A DNA stretch of 43,867 nucleotides from Bacteroidota bacterium (lineage in GTDB: Bacteria > Bacteroidota > Bacteroidia > Flavobacteriales_D > Crocinitomicaceae), in NCBI GenBank assembly GCA_024280155.1, contig JAJRQQ010000070.1, positions 1-43,867 on the forward strand, given 5' to 3'. The translations under genes and the position numbers were made by a program. Shown piece by piece: positions 1 to 8,712 of the stretch. Each line of letters begins with the position of its first letter. Positions within the stretch are counted from its first letter, which is position 1. A model generated the notes under the pieces. It worked only from the letters and a program-made list of their open reading frames with translations. It did not search any database and had not been told where the DNA came from.

Positions 1-148
1 AACAATGTAATATATTGCATTCATGACATATATCCACGCTGTAGCTTTTTTTCAAATATAACAAACATCTCCAATATCCCAAGCTGTTCTACAACTAAAT
101 CAATTACTTAACCGATAATAATCACTTGTAAATATTTGTCGGTCTGAA

Positions 149-178
149 GTCTTTTCACAAAAGACAAACTTTTTTTGT
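149..178 (+). terminator. Possible intrinsic terminator upstream of the sigma factor
   Basis: A 7-bp perfect stem (GTCTTTT at 149-155, AAAAGAC at 159-165) with a 3-nt loop is followed closely by a run of T at 170-176. On the plus strand this has the shape of a Rho-independent terminator, probably ending transcription entering from the left of the window. The rest of bases 1-218 shows no gene that I recognise. Confidence 0.4.
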
Positions 179-218
179 TACTTTTAAACCATTCTACATT
201 TCAATACAAAACAACGCA

Positions 219-788
219 TTGTTCAAACGTCGAAAAAATATAAAAAAACTAACTGAATCAGAGATTATTGTTCTTGCAAAAGAGGACAGTAAATACTTTG
301 GCGAGTTGTATGAGAAATATTTTGAGCAAATTTTCCGTTTTGTGTTTAAACGTTTGGGCGGAAAAGAAGATATTGCAGGTGACCTCACTCAACAAACTTT
401 CATGAAAGCGATGGCAAACATCGAAAAATATGAAGATAGAGGTTTTCCTTTCAGCAGTTGGTTGTATCGTATTGCGCAGAATGAGGTTTCCATGTTTTTT
501 AGAAAGCAGAAGAAAGAAATGAGTGTTTCGATTGATGAAAATCAATTGGGAGATATGGCAAAAGAAATGGAAATAGGGCGTTATATGTCTAGTGAAGACC
601 AAGAAAAATTGATCGACGTTTTAAACCAGTTAAAACCTGAACACTTGGATTTGATTGAGTTACGTTTTTTTCAAGGAATGAATTTTAAACAAATTTCAGA
701 AATTTATTCTATCACCGAAGCGAATGCTAAAATGAGAACTTATCGTATATTAGAACGAATCTCTAAAACATGGGAGGAAGCAAAATGA
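219..788 (+). CDS. RNA polymerase sigma factor, sigma-70 (ECF-like) family
   Basis: The 189-residue protein has the two-domain layout of small sigma-70 factors. Region 2 is at about residues 22-90 (motifs ELYEKYFEQIFRFVFKRLG, DLTQQTFMKAM, SSWLYRIAQNEV). Region 4 is at about 130-185 (LKPEHLDLIELRFFQGMNFKQIS then a helix-turn-helix ending in RTYRILERI). It would direct RNA polymerase to a subset of promoters. No ATG lies in frame between the upstream stop near 144 and the TTG at 219, so TTG is the likely start. Its stop overlaps the next ATG in an ATGA arrangement, implying translational coupling to a small membrane protein. No classical anti-sigma factor is visible next door, and the target regulon is unknown. 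Confidence 0.88.
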   Translation: MFKRRKNIKKLTESEIIVLAKEDSKYFGELYEKYFEQIFRFVFKRLGGKEDIAGDLTQQTFMKAMANIEKYEDRGFPFSSWLYRIAQNEVSMFFRKQKKEMSVSIDENQLGDMAKEMEIGRYMSSEDQEKLIDVLNQLKPEHLDLIELRFFQGMNFKQISEIYSITEANAKMRTYRILERISKTWEEAK

Positions 789-991
789 GAAAATTTACAT
801 TAAATACCGAAAAAACGGATTTATCTCCAACTGAGGCACAAATTAAGCGTCAGAAAGATTTCTCTCGTCTTCACCATGATTATGAAAAATTGACGAAGCG
901 TGGGAAAAAACCCTTGTACAAAGACCCGAAAACTCTTCTTTTGTTTTTTATTATCGGCTTGGTTCTCTATTTAATATTCATGGAAGGATAA
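785..991 (+). CDS. Small single-span membrane protein coupled to the sigma factor
   Basis: This 68-residue protein starts at the ATG inside the ATGA overlap with the sigma factor gene. An earlier in-frame ATG at 770 would sit inside the sigma gene and is less likely. The first 45 residues are charged and basic, followed by a single hydrophobic helix at about residues 49-66 (TLLLFFIIGLVLYLIF) at the extreme C-terminus, so it is probably tail-anchored with a cytoplasmic N-terminus. Position suggests a partner or modulator of the sigma factor, but it lacks a recognisable anti-sigma domain. Function unknown. Confidence 0.7.
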   Translation: MRKFTLNTEKTDLSPTEAQIKRQKDFSRLHHDYEKLTKRGKKPLYKDPKTLLLFFIIGLVLYLIFMEG

Positions 992-1068
992 ATCTTCCCC
1001 ATAGAGAAACGTACTATTTCTCCAAATTAAAGCTAAATCATTATTTTTTCGTAACTTCAAATTGTTAA

Positions 1069-2079
1069 ATGAGCAACTTGAAAAAAATACGATTACTTAT
1101 TCTTCTACTATTGGTTACTTTCGAAGCTTCTTCGCAAGATATTCATTGGTCGCAATTTAATCAAAATCCAATTTTTCAGAACCCTGCAAATGCTGGCGAT
1201 TTTAAAGGCGACATTCGTTTTGTAGGAAATTACAGAGATCAATGGCGAAGCGTTACAGTTCCTTTTTCAACACTTGCTCTTTCTGCCGATTCAAAACTGT
1301 ACAATCATAGAAATATTGGCTACGGAATTTCATTCTTTAACGACCAAGTAGGTGATGGTGTTTTTAGAACAATAGAAATTCAAGGGAATGTTTCCTATCA
1401 ACTAAAATTGACAAGTGATTCTGTTCACAATGTCCGTTTTGGTGTGAATGTAGGGATGAATCATCGCCAATTCAATGCTGACCAATTTTATTTTGGCAAT
1501 CAATTCAACGGAATTACTTACGACCCTTCTCTTGCTACGGGAGAAAATATTCAAACCAATCGAAAAACGAACCTTTCTTTGGGTTTTGGTGCGAGTTACA
1601 AATATTACATCAACGAACGTTATACATTCACAGGTGGAATTGGTTTTTTCAACTTAAATAGACCTAATCAAGGATTCTTTGGAGAGAAAATACCCCGAGA
1701 AGTTAGAACAACGCTGTTTATTCGTGGCATTTATAAATTAAATTCTGATTTGGATTTAGTTCCAGGGTTCAACTTGTCATTCCAAGGGAAATACAGAGAA
1801 TTAATGCTCGGTTCTTCAGTGAAATATACACTCATTAATCGTTTGGGAGAATATCGAGCGATCTACGCAGGATTATGGTGGAGAAATAAAGATGCTGCTT
1901 TCATCACTGTCGGAATGGATTACCAAAGTTGGTGGGTAGGAATGAGTTATGATTTCAACTTCTCAAAATTAGTTCCTGCAAGTAAAGCCAGAGGTGGAAT
2001 TGAATTCTCCGTTCGATACATTCTTCATCGTTTTAAACCTTCTAAAAATTCGCACAGAATATGTCCCGATTATATTTAA
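1069..2079 (+). CDS. PorP/SprF family outer-membrane protein (type IX secretion-associated)
   Basis: The 336-residue protein has a signal peptide of about 22 residues ending in ASSQ, then the family's opening motif (DIHWSQFNQNPIFQNPANAG) and alternating amphipathic segments typical of an outer-membrane beta barrel. PorP/SprF proteins act in or alongside the type IX secretion system and gliding apparatus of Bacteroidota; many paralogues pair with a specific secreted or OmpA-like partner. The gene overlaps the next one (TPR/PD40/OmpA-like) by 19 bases, the usual operon arrangement for this family. This is probably one of several PorP paralogues rather than the core PorP, because the other core genes (porKLMN) are absent here. 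Confidence 0.9.
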   Translation: MSNLKKIRLLILLLLVTFEASSQDIHWSQFNQNPIFQNPANAGDFKGDIRFVGNYRDQWRSVTVPFSTLALSADSKLYNHRNIGYGISFFNDQVGDGVFRTIEIQGNVSYQLKLTSDSVHNVRFGVNVGMNHRQFNADQFYFGNQFNGITYDPSLATGENIQTNRKTNLSLGFGASYKYYINERYTFTGGIGFFNLNRPNQGFFGEKIPREVRTTLFIRGIYKLNSDLDLVPGFNLSFQGKYRELMLGSSVKYTLINRLGEYRAIYAGLWWRNKDAAFITVGMDYQSWWVGMSYDFNFSKLVPASKARGGIEFSVRYILHRFKPSKNSHRICPDYI

Positions 2080-4297
2080 TTCTTGCCCTCACCTTCTGCA
2101 CATTCTCTGCTTTTTCTCAAAATAATTTGAAGAAGTATTTAAAATTTGCCCAAGAACAATCTCAAAAGGGCGACTATTTCCATGCGTTGAAATATTATAA
2201 AAAAGCAATGGAGATTGATTCAAATACAGTGGATATTCTCTGGCAAGTTGCAGAAACTTATCGTGCTTACAAAGATTATCGGAAAGCAGAATACTATTAC
2301 GCAAAGGTGTACGACAGAGAAGAAGCAAGGATTTATCCGAGTTCTTTGCTCAATTTAGGTCTGATGCAAAAGCAAAATGGAAATATGAGGAGGCCATTAA
2401 AACATTTAAGAAAGCCAAAAAGAAATATTACAAAAAGAAAAAGAGTTATCTGTACAAAAAAGCGGAGAAAGAATTGGTAAGTAGTGTTTGGGCAAAATCG
2501 GCTTTGATTGATACTTCGGAAGTAACTTTAGAACGATTGCCTGAAACGGTCAACACTAAGAACTCAGAATTCGGCCACGGAATTTATGACAATCAGTTAA
2601 TATTCTCCAGTTTACGTGCCGATTCTATCTCTGCCTCTGAAGAAGTTTACGATCCTCATTATAAAACATCTATTTATTCGAGTAAGATTGAAGATTTGAA
2701 ATTTCAAGCATCCGAACAAGTAAAGCATCTATTCATCGAAGATTTACACACGGGAAATGGAGCATGCTCATTGGATGGAAAACGTTTTTATTTTAGTCAA
2801 TGCGTGGAAGATGGATACAATTACAGATGCAAAATAATGGTTGCAAGATACGCCAATAATCAATGGGTTGGAATCGATTCTTTGGGAGAAATCATCAATG
2901 AAAAAGGAAGTAATTCCACAATGCCGTGTATCGCAGAAATAAAAGGGAAAGAAACATTGATTTTTTCTTCTAATCGAGCAGGCGGAAAAGGTGGAATGGA
3001 TTTGTATTATAGTAAAATCACAAATGGCAATCAATACGGCAAAGTTCGATCGATTAAAACGTTGAATTCGCTTGACAATGAAATTACGCCTTGGTGGGAT
3101 TCTATTCAGAAACGATTGTATTTTTCTTCCTCTTGGCACAATGGATTTGGTGGATACGATGTGTTTTATTCTGAATTTATAGATAAATTTAACCCACCGA
3201 TTAATGTCGGAATCCCTGCAAATAGTCCTGCAAATGACATCTATTACTTTAAAAATAGGGATACAGCTTATGTATCTTCCAATCGATTGGGGGTTTTGTA
3301 CAGTAAAAATCCAACTTGTTGCTCTGATATTTGGGCATTAATTCCTCCAGAGAAAATTGAACCTCCAACTCCTGAAGAGATGCTGGCTGACTTAAATAAG
3401 CGATTGCCTGTGACTCTTTATTTTCACAATGATGTTCCCAATCCTCGTTCATGGGACACAACCACAAACGTAAACTATATTTCTTCCTACCATGATTATA
3501 CCGCAATGATTGAAAAATATAAAAAAGAATATTCTCATGGTTTAAATGGGGAGAAAGCAGAATATGCTCAACTTGATATTGAAAGTTTTTTCATAGAATA
3601 TGTGGACAAGGGTGTAGAAGATTTGCAACTCTTCCGTGATTTATTATTGACAGAATTGGATAGAGGTGCAAAAATTAATGTAACTGTCAAAGGTTTCGCA
3701 AGTCCATTAGCCAAAACAGATTACAATGTCAACCTCACAAAAAGAAGAATTGCTTCGTTAGTCAATTACTTAAGAGAATACAACGGAGGTGTTTTTTCAA
3801 AATACATTGATGTCACAGCAGAGAATGGAGGGAAGGTCATTTTTTCTCAAGTTCCATTCGGAGAATATACTGCCAATCAATTGACGAGTGACAACCCAAA
3901 CGATGTTAAAAATTCTGTGTATTCTAGATCAGCTGCAATCGAACGGAAAATTGAAATTCAAAGTGTCAGCTATTTAGAAGAAGAGAAAGAGTTTGCTCTA
4001 ACGACTTCTCAACCCGTTTATGATTTTGGGAAGCAAAAGAAAGGTGAGCTTCTTCGCCATACATTTGTTGTAAAGAATAAATCCACCGAAACCATTACGA
4101 TTTCCAATTATCGAATTCTGTGTGAATGTGTGAGAGTGAATGCACAACAAAAAACAATTGCTCCCGGACAAGAAATTGAAATTGAGTTCATTCTCGATAC
4201 CAGTAAGCTATCTGGATTTGTTGTTGAGTCTATATTTATTCAATTAGAAAACAGCAATAAAGAGTTGAGATTGTATGTTTCTACTGAAATAGAATGA
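2061..4297 (+). CDS. TPR / PD40 / OmpA-like / DUF1573 envelope protein (PorE-like), frameshifted as read
   Basis: The reading frame opens at the ATG at 2061 with a signal peptide ending near AFSQ and shifts frame inside CAAAAG at 2367-2372. Adding one A joins it to the second frame and gives a continuous protein of about 745 residues. In order: signal peptide, TPR repeats (about 25-135), PD40/WD40-like beta-propeller blades with FSSNRAGGKGGMDLYYS and YFSSSWHNGFGGYDVFYS (about 150-440), an OmpA-like domain (about 515-640, VKGFASPLAKTDYNVNLTKRR), and a C-terminal DUF1573 Ig-like domain (about 648-745, YDFGKQKKGE...TFVVKNKS). This resembles PorE-type proteins that tether type IX machinery to peptidoglycan, but the carboxypeptidase-regulatory domain usual in PorE is missing and DUF1573 is extra. 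It is transcribed with the PorP gene. The shift is most likely a homopolymer error. Confidence 0.82.
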
Positions 4298-4355
4298 TGA
4301 ATCGACATTTCTCGCCTATAATCCACAATTAAGTTCTAAATCTCGCAGAATATCT

Positions 4356-4363
4356 TATTTTTG
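4356..4363 (+). promoter_or_regulatory. Bacteroidota-type -7 promoter element (TAnnTTTG)
   Basis: TATTTTTG matches the TAnnTTTG consensus of the primary Bacteroidota sigma factor and lies 12 bases before the ATG at 4375. I see no clear TTTG -33 element, so the call rests on one box. Confidence 0.4.
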
Positions 4364-4374
4364 CGTCACAAGAA

Positions 4375-5556
4375 ATGGAAAATAGAGAGGAAAAAATAGA
4401 AATCATTGAGAAACCAAAATTTAGGTTGAAGTTCATCGACATGGCTCGATCTTTTGCCATTCTTTTGATGTTAGAAGGACATTTTATTGAGCATACATTT
4501 AAGAATTTTAAACCGCTGATTGCACAAATAAAAGAAACAGGATCTTCTGGTTATTTCTTTTTCGATTGGTGGTATTTTTTGAAAGGATTCACTGCTCCCC
4601 TATTCTTCACTGTCACAGGTGTTGTTTTTGTTTATTTATTGGCGAGAAATAAAGAAGCAGGTTTCCGTAGGAACCCACGAGTTCACAAAGGTTTCCAAAG
4701 AGCATTTGAATTATTATTGTGGGGTTACTTACTGCAATTAAATTTGAGATACATTGAGAACACATTCAACCACGAATCCATTTGGTTTTTTGCTTTTCAT
4801 GTTTTGCAATCCATCGGAGTTGGGATAATTGCATTGCTATTGATTTTTGGTTTGTATAAATTATTAAAAATTGGTCCCCTCTACCTCTACTATTTGTTGG
4901 CGGGTACTATTGTTTTTTGTTTCTATCCTGTAGTAAAAGCACTTCCATCAGACTTATATGTTCCGGCAGGTGCACCTCAAATATTGCAAAATATGATTCA
5001 CGGTCCTTATTCTGTCTTTCCCTTTATTCCTTGGTTGGCATTTACCATGTACGGAGGAATGGTTGGTGCATTGACGATTCGTTTCCAAGGACATGTTGCC
5101 AAATTCTGGTATCCAACAATGTACATAAGTCTCGGTATTTTACTCAATATTTTCGGGAGAACGATTGGTTTATTCTTGGATGATGTATTAGAATTAGTCA
5201 ACATAGATCTTAATCTAGTTGCTAACTCTTGGCTATACGGAAGATTAGGACAAGTTTTCATAGCATTAGGTGTGTTTATGCTCATTGACAAGCTTTTCAA
5301 CTTTAAAGCAGAATTGTTTTTAAAAATTGGGCAGAATACATTGTCCATCTACATTTTACATGTGATTGTGCTTTATGGTGGGATATTGGGTTATGGAATT
5401 AAAGATGTTTTCGACCACAACTTGTCCGGGTGGCAAGCCGTATTAGGAGCAACTTTATTTATCGCAACTTTTGTATTCTTTATTAAATACTTGGATTTCT
5501 TTAATAATTTAAAATCCAAAACCCTCCAATTTCTTCGTTTGAAGAAAAAAAGTTAA
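4375..5556 (+). CDS. Multi-pass acyltransferase-like membrane protein (DUF1624/HGSNAT-like)
   Basis: The 393-residue protein has a basic cytoplasmic N-terminus followed by about ten hydrophobic helices. The first helix carries RLKFIDMARSFAILLMLEGHF, the pattern of the heparan-alpha-glucosaminide N-acetyltransferase-like (DUF1624) and broader acyltransferase-3-like families, with the histidine of GHF as a candidate active-site residue. Such proteins move acyl groups across the inner membrane onto glycans or lipids; the substrate cannot be read from sequence. It is transcribed alone, and its stop overlaps the convergent stop of the SGNH-like gene by four bases. Confidence 0.7.
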   Translation: MENREEKIEIIEKPKFRLKFIDMARSFAILLMLEGHFIEHTFKNFKPLIAQIKETGSSGYFFFDWWYFLKGFTAPLFFTVTGVVFVYLLARNKEAGFRRNPRVHKGFQRAFELLLWGYLLQLNLRYIENTFNHESIWFFAFHVLQSIGVGIIALLLIFGLYKLLKIGPLYLYYLLAGTIVFCFYPVVKALPSDLYVPAGAPQILQNMIHGPYSVFPFIPWLAFTMYGGMVGALTIRFQGHVAKFWYPTMYISLGILLNIFGRTIGLFLDDVLELVNIDLNLVANSWLYGRLGQVFIALGVFMLIDKLFNFKAELFLKIGQNTLSIYILHVIVLYGGILGYGIKDVFDHNLSGWQAVLGATLFIATFVFFIKYLDFFNNLKSKTLQFLRLKKKS

Positions 5557-6644
5557 ATCTTTTTAGGATTGTTTAGGTTGTACTTCGGTTTTCTCTTCTT
5601 GTTTTTTGTTGGTTTTTCGGGCCTAGCAAAATGAACTAATTTTTCAAACGTTCTTACACCACAATCATCTTCAATCACGACAAGAATAACGTATGAGCCC
5701 GATTTTTTATACTCATGAGTTCCTATTCTATCGGTAGATTGTTTACCATCACCAAAAATCCATTTAATTTTCAACGAATCATTGTAAGAAGATTTATAAT
5801 AGACCATGTATTCTCCCTCTTTAGAAATCCAAGATTTGATCGTTATTTTATTTCGATCTAAATGATACTTTTGACGGTGGGTTTGAACGTATACCCTGGC
5901 TTCTTTTTTAATAATCTCGGCATAATTGTCAGAAATCGTGTTCGTAAACACGTGTTCATTGGATTCATTAAAAATCGAATTATAAAAAGTTGTTGCTATA
6001 AGGTAAGATCCATCTTTACTAGGATGAGCTCTATCTGGCGCATACAAATCAATATTACTTAATTCTTTAACATGTTTCCACACCATACCAACGGGTACAA
6101 CAGGGAAGTGAAACTTTTCTCCGATGTATTGATAACCAACTTCTATCGAGTCGGTCATTTTTTCATAAGTATTGACTTCTTCACGATCCAAGAAACCATT
6201 TTCATAGCCCCAAGTCATGTAAAACAACACATTTGTACAAGCATTATTCGCGAAAATCGAATCCGTAATTTGTTTGATAAAAGGAACTGTAGCTGTATCA
6301 ATATGCTCTTTACTAAATGATAATTCACGACTATAACCTTGTAAAATGACATAATCCCAGTTTCGAGAATTAATAGCTTCATACATATCTTGACGCTGAG
6401 AATGAACACGGCACGAAGCACCTGATTGAGTATTCTTCTCTATGATCACATTTTGGCCTCCTTTATTCGCCATATTTTGAAGCATGGTCGGCATATCATT
6501 CATGTGGGTAAAACTATTTCCAATAAAAAGAATTTTAAGAGGTTCTACATTAGTTGCAGAAGCAGAATTAGAAACAAATAAAGAAAAAAAGAGAGCTTTG
6601 ATGGTATTAAGCATAACTTTTTTAAAGTTGGGATATTTTAGCAT
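5553..6644 (-). CDS. Secreted DUF4886/SGNH-hydrolase-like protein with C-terminal PKD domain
   Basis: The 363-residue protein begins with a hydrophobic segment and probable signal peptide (about residues 12-30). The mature part opens with LKILFIGNSFTHMNDMP, the GNSFT block carrying the nucleophilic serine of SGNH-like (DUF4886) hydrolases. Around residue 205 it has APDRAHPSKDGSYL, the D-x-x-H catalytic pair. Residues about 265-335 form a PKD-like Ig domain (IKWIFGDGKQSTDRIGTHEY), common in secreted Bacteroidota enzymes, and the basic tail is lysine/arginine/asparagine rich. Likely an extracellular or periplasmic esterase or deacetylase; substrate unknown. There is no clear type IX C-terminal signal. 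A later start codon would shorten the signal region and cannot be excluded. Confidence 0.72.
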   Translation of the reverse strand: MLKYPNFKKVMLNTIKALFFSLFVSNSASATNVEPLKILFIGNSFTHMNDMPTMLQNMANKGGQNVIIEKNTQSGASCRVHSQRQDMYEAINSRNWDYVILQGYSRELSFSKEHIDTATVPFIKQITDSIFANNACTNVLFYMTWGYENGFLDREEVNTYEKMTDSIEVGYQYIGEKFHFPVVPVGMVWKHVKELSNIDLYAPDRAHPSKDGSYLIATTFYNSIFNESNEHVFTNTISDNYAEIIKKEARVYVQTHRQKYHLDRNKITIKSWISKEGEYMVYYKSSYNDSLKIKWIFGDGKQSTDRIGTHEYKKSGSYVILVVIEDDCGVRTFEKLVHFARPEKPTKNKKRKPKYNLNNPKKI

Positions 6645-6688
6645 GATTTGAAAATTTAACCATAATTATCAAATATTAAACCAAACAA

Positions 6689-7077
6689 CTAAGCATTTTT
6701 AATCTTTTCAGCAATACCAGCAAGCTCTTCAGTAGTAATTGTTAATTTCTCTTTGGCAAAATTCATATCATCTAACTTATCGATAGGTATCAAATGAACA
6801 TGTGCATGAGGGACTTCCAGACCAATGACAGTGACACCAATTCGATTACAAGGAAATGCTTTTGTATTTTCTTTGCTACTTGTTTAGAAAAGACCATCAT
6901 TCTCCCTAGAACATCATCTTCAATGTCAAAAATATAATCGACCTCAATCTTTGGCACAATAAGGACATGACCTTTTTTAATAGGCATTATATCTAAGAAG
7001 GCAATGAATTCGTCATTCTCAGCTACTTTATAGCAAGGAATCTCACCATTAATAATTTTGGTAAAAATTGTAGGCAT
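6689..7077 (-). CDS. HIT family nucleotide-binding hydrolase, frameshifted as read
   Basis: The N-terminal part reads as a HIT protein (TIFTKIINGEIPCYKV, FLDIMPIKKGHVLIVPK). The frame then breaks in the four-T run at 6860-6863 (plus strand). Restoring one base continues the protein with IGVTVIGLEVPHAHVHLIPI to a TAG at 6689-6691, giving about 129 residues, normal for the family. HAHVHL is the catalytic histidine triad of this branch. HIT enzymes hydrolyse purine nucleoside phosphoramidates or dinucleoside polyphosphates. The start ATG shares one base with the greA stop, so the two are co-transcribed, a pairing common in Bacteroidota. Confidence 0.85.
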
Positions 7078-7550
7078 TATCTAGAGATTTCAAGAATTTC
7101 AAATTGAATGATTCCATTTGGAGTTGTCACATCAGCAATATCGCCAACAGATTTTGCTAAAAGACCTTTTCCGATAGGAGAATCGATACTAATTTTCTTT
7201 TCTTTAAGATTTGCTTCATTCTCAGCCACTAAAGTGTATTCAAAAACCATATTATTTTTAATGTTCTTCATTTTTACTTTAGAGAGGATAAATACTTTTG
7301 TAGCATCAATTTCAGAATCGTCAATAATTCGTGCATTAACAATCACCTCTTTTAATTTAGCAATTTTCATTTCAAGAAGACCTTGAGCTTCTTTAGCTGC
7401 ATCATATTCAGCATTTTCAGAAAGATCTCCTTTATCAATTGCTTCACCAATTTGTTTTGAAATATCGCGTCTTTGAACATTTTCCATTTCATACAAGTCA
7501 TCTTTCATTTTTTTAAGACCACTTTCTGTATAGTAATTAATTTTTGCCAT
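7077..7550 (-). CDS. greA: Transcription elongation factor GreA
   Basis: The 157-residue protein begins MAKINYYTESGLKKMKDDL. The N-terminal coiled coil (residues about 1-75) contains EAIDKGDLSENAEYDAAKEAQ, which holds the acidic tip (D and E) that enters the RNA polymerase secondary channel to stimulate cleavage of backtracked RNA. The C-terminal FKBP-like domain ends SPIGKGLLAKSVGDIADVTTPNG. I chose the ATG at 7550, because an upstream start would add a nine-residue extension not seen in GreA. The gene lies just downstream of a strong hairpin at 7575-7599 and is coupled to the HIT gene. Confidence 0.95.
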   Translation of the reverse strand: MAKINYYTESGLKKMKDDLYEMENVQRRDISKQIGEAIDKGDLSENAEYDAAKEAQGLLEMKIAKLKEVIVNARIIDDSEIDATKVFILSKVKMKNIKNNMVFEYTLVAENEANLKEKKISIDSPIGKGLLAKSVGDIADVTTPNGIIQFEILEISR

Positions 7551-7563
7551 TGTTGATAATCTA

Positions 7564-7600
7564 ATAAATAAAAACAAGAGAGCCGTTTAGACTCTCTTGC
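7564..7600 (-). terminator. Hairpin with T-rich tail between the PorV-family gene and greA
   Basis: CAAGAGAG (7575-7582) pairs perfectly with CTCTCTTG (7592-7599) around a 9-nt loop. On the minus strand the stem is followed by GTTTTTATTT. It sits 25 bases beyond the stop of the PorV-family gene and 25 bases before the greA ATG. It is shaped like an intrinsic terminator for the outer-membrane operon. Because it leaves no space for a promoter before greA, it could also act as an attenuator. Confidence 0.65.
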
Positions 7601-7624
7601 ACTATAAAGTAATAAAATATTTTT

Positions 7625-8692
7625 CTATTTCAAGCTAAAAGTAACACCTATAGTGTGAATAACGCCGAATTCACCAGCAAATCGTGCAGCATATTCAATC
7701 CCGAGTGCACTTTTATTTTCTCCTACAAGAGCATCAACAGAAAAACCTGCTGATGGACCTATTAAAGCATTGGATCTATTCTCAGCACTGAAAATGTCCT
7801 TTTCATACACGTAACCAGCACGCAAATTAAAAGCAACCTTATCTCTAGCAATACCATAATCTAAACCTAGAGCAAATTGATCAGAAGAGAATGAATTTGC
7901 TGTAAAACCAAAAGCAACATTCAATTTATTCGATTCATTAAAAATGAAATCATAAGAAGCACCAAGTGCTAATAAAGAAGGTAACTCATAGGTTGCAGAT
8001 CTTTGATTAAGCGTTGCTATACTTCCAGAAGTAACGTAAGTAGCTTGGTTAGACAAACCATCTCCTTTGTACTTCATTACAGGTCCAACATTTCTCAATG
8101 TGATACCAAATTTTATTTGATCCTGTTCTCCAGTTACATAACGAATACCTGCATCGATACCGACACCTGTCGCTTTTAGATTTGCAATTTGTTCTGTAAT
8201 AACTTTAAAATTAATACCACCAGAGATTGAACTTGAAAAAGTTCTGGCATAACCAATATTAATAACATTAGCTCTCGGTGAGAACACACCAATATTACCT
8301 TCAGGGTTGTTAACTGTAGTGATATCGATGTCACCGAAGTTCATCGATTGAATACTGAAAGATATAACACTATTTTCAGAAACACGTTGCGCAATACCAA
8401 CAGAATTTAAACCGATACTCGCAGATCCCATCCAATTCGTATAGTTGAATTTGATTTGAGTTTTATCCGTGAAAGCGACACCTGCAATATTCAAGAAAGA
8501 AGCTTCAATACCGTTTACATTAGCTATACCAGCTCCACCTGAAGCAGCACTTCTAGCCCATGGATTAACTAATATATGTGACGCTCCAGCAGAACCTACG
8601 CGGTCTTCATTTCCAGCATTTACACCGAAGCTCGAAAAAATCGTAGCTCCAATGATTAATGCATTTGTAATTTTTGTTAATGAATTATTCAT
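7625..8692 (-). CDS. PorV/PorQ family outer-membrane protein
   Basis: The 355-residue protein has a signal peptide ending near FGVNAG and then the family's entry motif (GSAGASHILVNPWARSAASGGAG...NVNGIEASFLNIAGVAF). FadL-like beta-strand repeats follow to the terminal TIGVTFSLK, an aromatic/hydrophobic end like that of barrel proteins. PorV proteins are barrel shuttles that carry type IX cargo away from the SprA translocon. This paralogue is third in a minus-strand operon after a TonB-dependent receptor and a very large secreted protein, 20 bases from the latter, and probably serves that large protein specifically. It is followed by a hairpin terminator. Confidence 0.85.
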   Translation of the reverse strand: MNNSLTKITNALIIGATIFSSFGVNAGNEDRVGSAGASHILVNPWARSAASGGAGIANVNGIEASFLNIAGVAFTDKTQIKFNYTNWMGSASIGLNSVGIAQRVSENSVISFSIQSMNFGDIDITTVNNPEGNIGVFSPRANVINIGYARTFSSSISGGINFKVITEQIANLKATGVGIDAGIRYVTGEQDQIKFGITLRNVGPVMKYKGDGLSNQATYVTSGSIATLNQRSATYELPSLLALGASYDFIFNESNKLNVAFGFTANSFSSDQFALGLDYGIARDKVAFNLRAGYVYEKDIFSAENRSNALIGPSAGFSVDALVGENKSALGIEYAARFAGEFGVIHTIGVTFSLK

Positions 8693-8712
8693 TTTAATTA
8701 GTTTTAGTCTTA

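Noticed and set aside
2361..2480. Programmed frameshift in the OmpA-like gene
   Set aside because: There is no heptanucleotide slippery site of the usual form or stimulatory structure, and five unrelated genes show the same kind of A/T-run deletion.
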